Below are positions 61,978 through 64,000 of a stretch of DNA of 64,000 nucleotides, in pieces (within the stretch, counting starts at the first letter, position 1; each line of letters opens with the position of its first letter). A model generated the notes under the pieces. It saw nothing but the letters and a program-made list of their open reading frames with translations. It was not told the DNA's origin and searched no databases. This DNA is from Aliamphritea ceti (GTDB lineage: Bacteria; Pseudomonadota; Gammaproteobacteria; Pseudomonadales; Balneatricaceae): the NCBI RefSeq assembly GCF_024347215.1, contig NZ_AP025282.1, positions 3,224,001-3,288,000 on the forward strand. Direction: 5' to 3'. The translations under genes were made by a program, and so were the position numbers.

Positions 61978-62325
61978 TTAGTCCATACCAACCCCGTCCG
62001 TTGCCCTTACACTTATTCCCGAAGGGTCAAAGCCTTCCAGACAATATACATTCACGCCAAAATGATCTGGAGTAACACGCTTACGGTGAAACGGATAAAT
62101 CCCACATACACTGCAAAAATAATGCTGCGCCGTATGAGTATGGAAACGATAGGTTGTGAGAACGTCTTTGCCCGTCAGAATATTCATCTGACTCTCATGT
62201 ACTTTCACCATTAAGGCATTCTTACGCCTGCAGATAGAACAGTCACAAGTCGTCAGTTCAGGGAAGTCAGTTTCAATCTCAAAGGTGACAGCCCGGCAGT
62301 GGCAAGAACCGCGATAGGTTTTCAT
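61978..62325 (-). CDS. GFA family (glutathione-dependent formaldehyde-activating enzyme-like) protein
   Basis: A 115-residue zinc-binding protein with the GFA/CENP-V signature: CHCRAVTFEIETDF, CDCSICRRKNALM, and FCSVCGIYPFHRKR. The cysteines form the expected structural and catalytic zinc sites. The true start is the ATG at 62325; a longer frame to 62412 overlaps the RDD gene. It lies 25 bases after the RDD gene on the same strand. Physiological substrate unknown; glutathione-adduct chemistry is proposed for the family. Confidence 0.9.
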   Translation of the reverse strand: MKTYRGSCHCRAVTFEIETDFPELTTCDCSICRRKNALMVKVHESQMNILTGKDVLTTYRFHTHTAQHYFCSVCGIYPFHRKRVTPDHFGVNVYCLEGFDPSGISVRATDGVGMD

Positions 62326-62350
62326 TTGTTTTACACTTCTGCCAAAAACA

Positions 62351-63055
62351 TTATTTAACACGCAACTTACGACGGCAACCAAACAAACGACAACGCCAGC
62401 CATAAGATGCAATACAAAACAGAGCGATCCAGAACCCAGTATTCACCGCTGTATAACTCAAAGTATCAGACGTCGAGCATTGCACGAACTCGATGCATGA
62501 ATAGCTCAGCGCATAAACCATCAACAAGGCTTCGGCAATGACGAGTAACACCAGATATAACAAAATGAATACAACCCGACGCATTTTTGGAGGGTAGAAA
62601 TAACGTTCAGTGTCTTCCCTCCGCTCCGCCAACACTTCATAAGCAGATACCGTCTTAGGGGATCTATGTACGACAATAGAGCCGCTTATCATGTCATGTA
62701 CTGCCTGATACTTTGCGGACGTCATAACCGTGACCAGAGACATAATCCCCAATGGTAATTTGGTAAAGAACCGAACATAACTTGCCAGCATACCGAGGCG
62801 CTTATCCTCAGCTACTCTGCGTATCCGTAAAGCACTCAGATGATGCCCAACTGAGCCACCCGTAAGCCAAACGCACAAAGGCTCCACTGAAACCAACAAT
62901 CCCAAAATAATAAGACTCTCGACTGTTTCTACAGATAAATCTAACTGTTTCACCAAAAAAATAATGACGAGAAATATGATACTTAGAAATACACAATCGA
63001 TCAGAAGTGCCTTTAGTCGCCTGGGCAACCGCGTATAGGCTATTAAATCATCCAT
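62351..63055 (-). CDS. RDD family membrane protein
   Basis: A 234-residue protein with an N-terminal RDD-like domain: RRLKALLIDCVFLSIIF, a second segment near 45-65, SVGHHLSALRIRRV and AVHDMISGSIVVHRS. Further membrane segments lie at FILLYLVLLVIAEALLMVYA and near the Cys-rich C-terminus. AAAGGAT lies before the ATG. The role of the family is unclear; some are linked to stress transport. Confidence 0.86.
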   Translation of the reverse strand: MDDLIAYTRLPRRLKALLIDCVFLSIIFLVIIFLVKQLDLSVETVESLIILGLLVSVEPLCVWLTGGSVGHHLSALRIRRVAEDKRLGMLASYVRFFTKLPLGIMSLVTVMTSAKYQAVHDMISGSIVVHRSPKTVSAYEVLAERREDTERYFYPPKMRRVVFILLYLVLLVIAEALLMVYALSYSCIEFVQCSTSDTLSYTAVNTGFWIALFCIASYGWRCRLFGCRRKLRVK

Positions 63056-63115
63056 ATGAAATCCTTTTATTTAATAACCTCTATTTGAAAACTCAATGCC
63101 CGACACAATCAAATA

Positions 63116-64000
63116 TTAGTCGTTATCCTGATGTACCACACCGTTTTTATCCAACCGGTACTTCTGGAAATCTTCTGCAAGATAAAGCTGTCCGCCATAA
63201 ACCTCTTTAGCTTCCAGACGCAAAATCTCTACTGAAGATGGTGCAGCAGGGTTAAGCTGATAGCGGGGACTAAAATGCGTCAGTATCAGACTCTTAACAT
63301 TGGCTTGTTCAGCAAATTCAGCACCTGCCCGGCATAGCTATGACCATACTCTGCAGCTTGCTTAGCAAGGTCCTGCGCATAAGTGGCTTCATGCACTAAC
63401 ACATCACAATCACTGCATATATTCTGCAGTACTGAAGGCTCTGCATTATCACCGCATATTACGACTTTTCTGGGCCTGGTATCAGTAATGACATAGTCAC
63501 AGGCACGATACAGCTGCCCTGCGTTACTCACATCCACACCGGATTGAAGCAATCCCCAGTCAGGTCCAGCCGGCAAATCCGATGCCCGAAGCGCTTCAAC
63601 ATCCAGCTCGCCATCGACCCAGCTTTCTGTAAAGCAATAAGCATATGATTCAACACGATGAACCAGTGGCACAGCAGACACTGAAAACTGGCCAAACGAC
63701 AATGCGTTCAGTTCAGCCGGATACTCGTCAGACTCCGTAGATTCCTCAGTTGATAACTCTTCTGGTAGAAGAAAATTGAGCTCGAATGATAAATGAAACG
63801 CCGTAAACCTCTGCGTCGCTTCTATCCATTCACGAATGCCCCGGGGAGCAACAATGGTCAGCGGCTCGGTTCTGCCGGTCATACCCGCACTGCCTAACAG
63901 CCCAGGCAAGCCATAACAGTGATCACCATGTACATGAGTGATGAAGATTGCCTGTAAGGTATTCAGAGACAACTGAGTGTGCAGCAACTGATGTTGCGTC
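63116..64000 (-). pseudogene. rnz: Ribonuclease Z (rnz), frameshifted and partial at window edge
   Basis: RNase Z cleaves the 3' end of tRNA precursors. The reading frame enters at 64000 with TQHQLLHTQLSLNTLQAIFI, shows the metallo-beta-lactamase motif THVHGDHCYGLPGLL, VICGDNAEP and LVHEATYAQ, then YGHSYAGQVLN and a stop at 63286. The expected C-terminal part (AEFAEQANVKSLILTHFSPR and on, ending HQDND at 63116) follows in another frame. One base appears missing near 63321-63327 (CAGGTGCTGAA where GTNGCTGAA is expected). This is a mutation, an error in the sequence, or rarely recoding. The start lies beyond 64000. Confidence 0.88.

Overview
The window is a chromosomal segment of a marine-type gammaproteobacterium. 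The gene set (pepN, nadK, Syd, YeaC, NdpA, AlaA, HtpX, HDOD and GGDEF/EAL proteins, a phasin of polyhydroxyalkanoate granules, the Pseudomonas-type 188-residue dCTP deaminase) points to the Oceanospirillales/Pseudomonadales side of the class. The genus is an inference. Coding density is high and almost everything is housekeeping or regulatory. I see no prophage, insertion sequence, CRISPR array or defence island.

Layout. 1-1490: a two-component system whose sensor kinase runs off the left edge. 1621-3834: a three-gene operon, folE2 - DUF1826 - hisI-like, behind a promoter overlapped by a near-consensus Zur box and followed by a structured leader. This looks like a zinc-starvation operon. 3854-5612: a LysR regulator divergent from a DJ-1/PfpI protein. 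5877-13881: topoisomerase III, two glutaredoxins, an SH3-domain envelope protein, a cNMP-binding protein, a HIT protein, a FemAB/GNAT protein and a diguanylate cyclase. 13943-16260: a class V aminotransferase divergent from an Lrp/AsnC regulator, with a perfect 24-bp AT palindrome between them. 16303-26114: a long minus-strand run (diguanylate cyclase, D-cysteine desulfhydrase-like enzyme, nadK, phosphoesterase, rhomboid protease, YeaC, DUF2797, pepN, a membrane protein, a HAD phosphatase). 26516-27587: ten tRNA genes in five tandem Val(TAC)-Asp(GTC) pairs. 27821-36343: syd, a YajG lipoprotein, a Tag-like glycosylase, msrB, alaA, an HDOD protein, a methyltransferase, htpX and two related small PA3496-like proteins. 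36381-49358: a YgiQ radical SAM protein, a permease, slyD, a nitronate monooxygenase-like protein, a DEAD-box helicase, an EAL phosphodiesterase, a MarC protein, an NlpC/P60 lipoprotein, a thioesterase and a DUF2157 protein. 49606-53790: an RND efflux pair. 53950-64000: YaeQ, a YkgJ-type protein, NdpA, the phasin with an array of PhaR-like operators, two uncharacterised proteins, dcd, the Mrp/ApbC carrier, a DUF4144-like protein, an isochorismatase-fold protein, GFA, RDD, and an RNase Z gene with a one-base frameshift that runs off the right edge.

How it works together. The clearest regulated units are the predicted Zur operon (zinc-independent GTP cyclohydrolase replacing FolE), the phasin promoter with inverted repeats either side of it, and the tRNA array behind a very strong sigma-70 promoter. 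Cyclic-di-GMP signalling is well represented: two intact GGDEF proteins with inhibitory-site motifs and one EAL protein with a decayed GGDEF. All family names come from recognising motifs and overall sequence, not from database searches.
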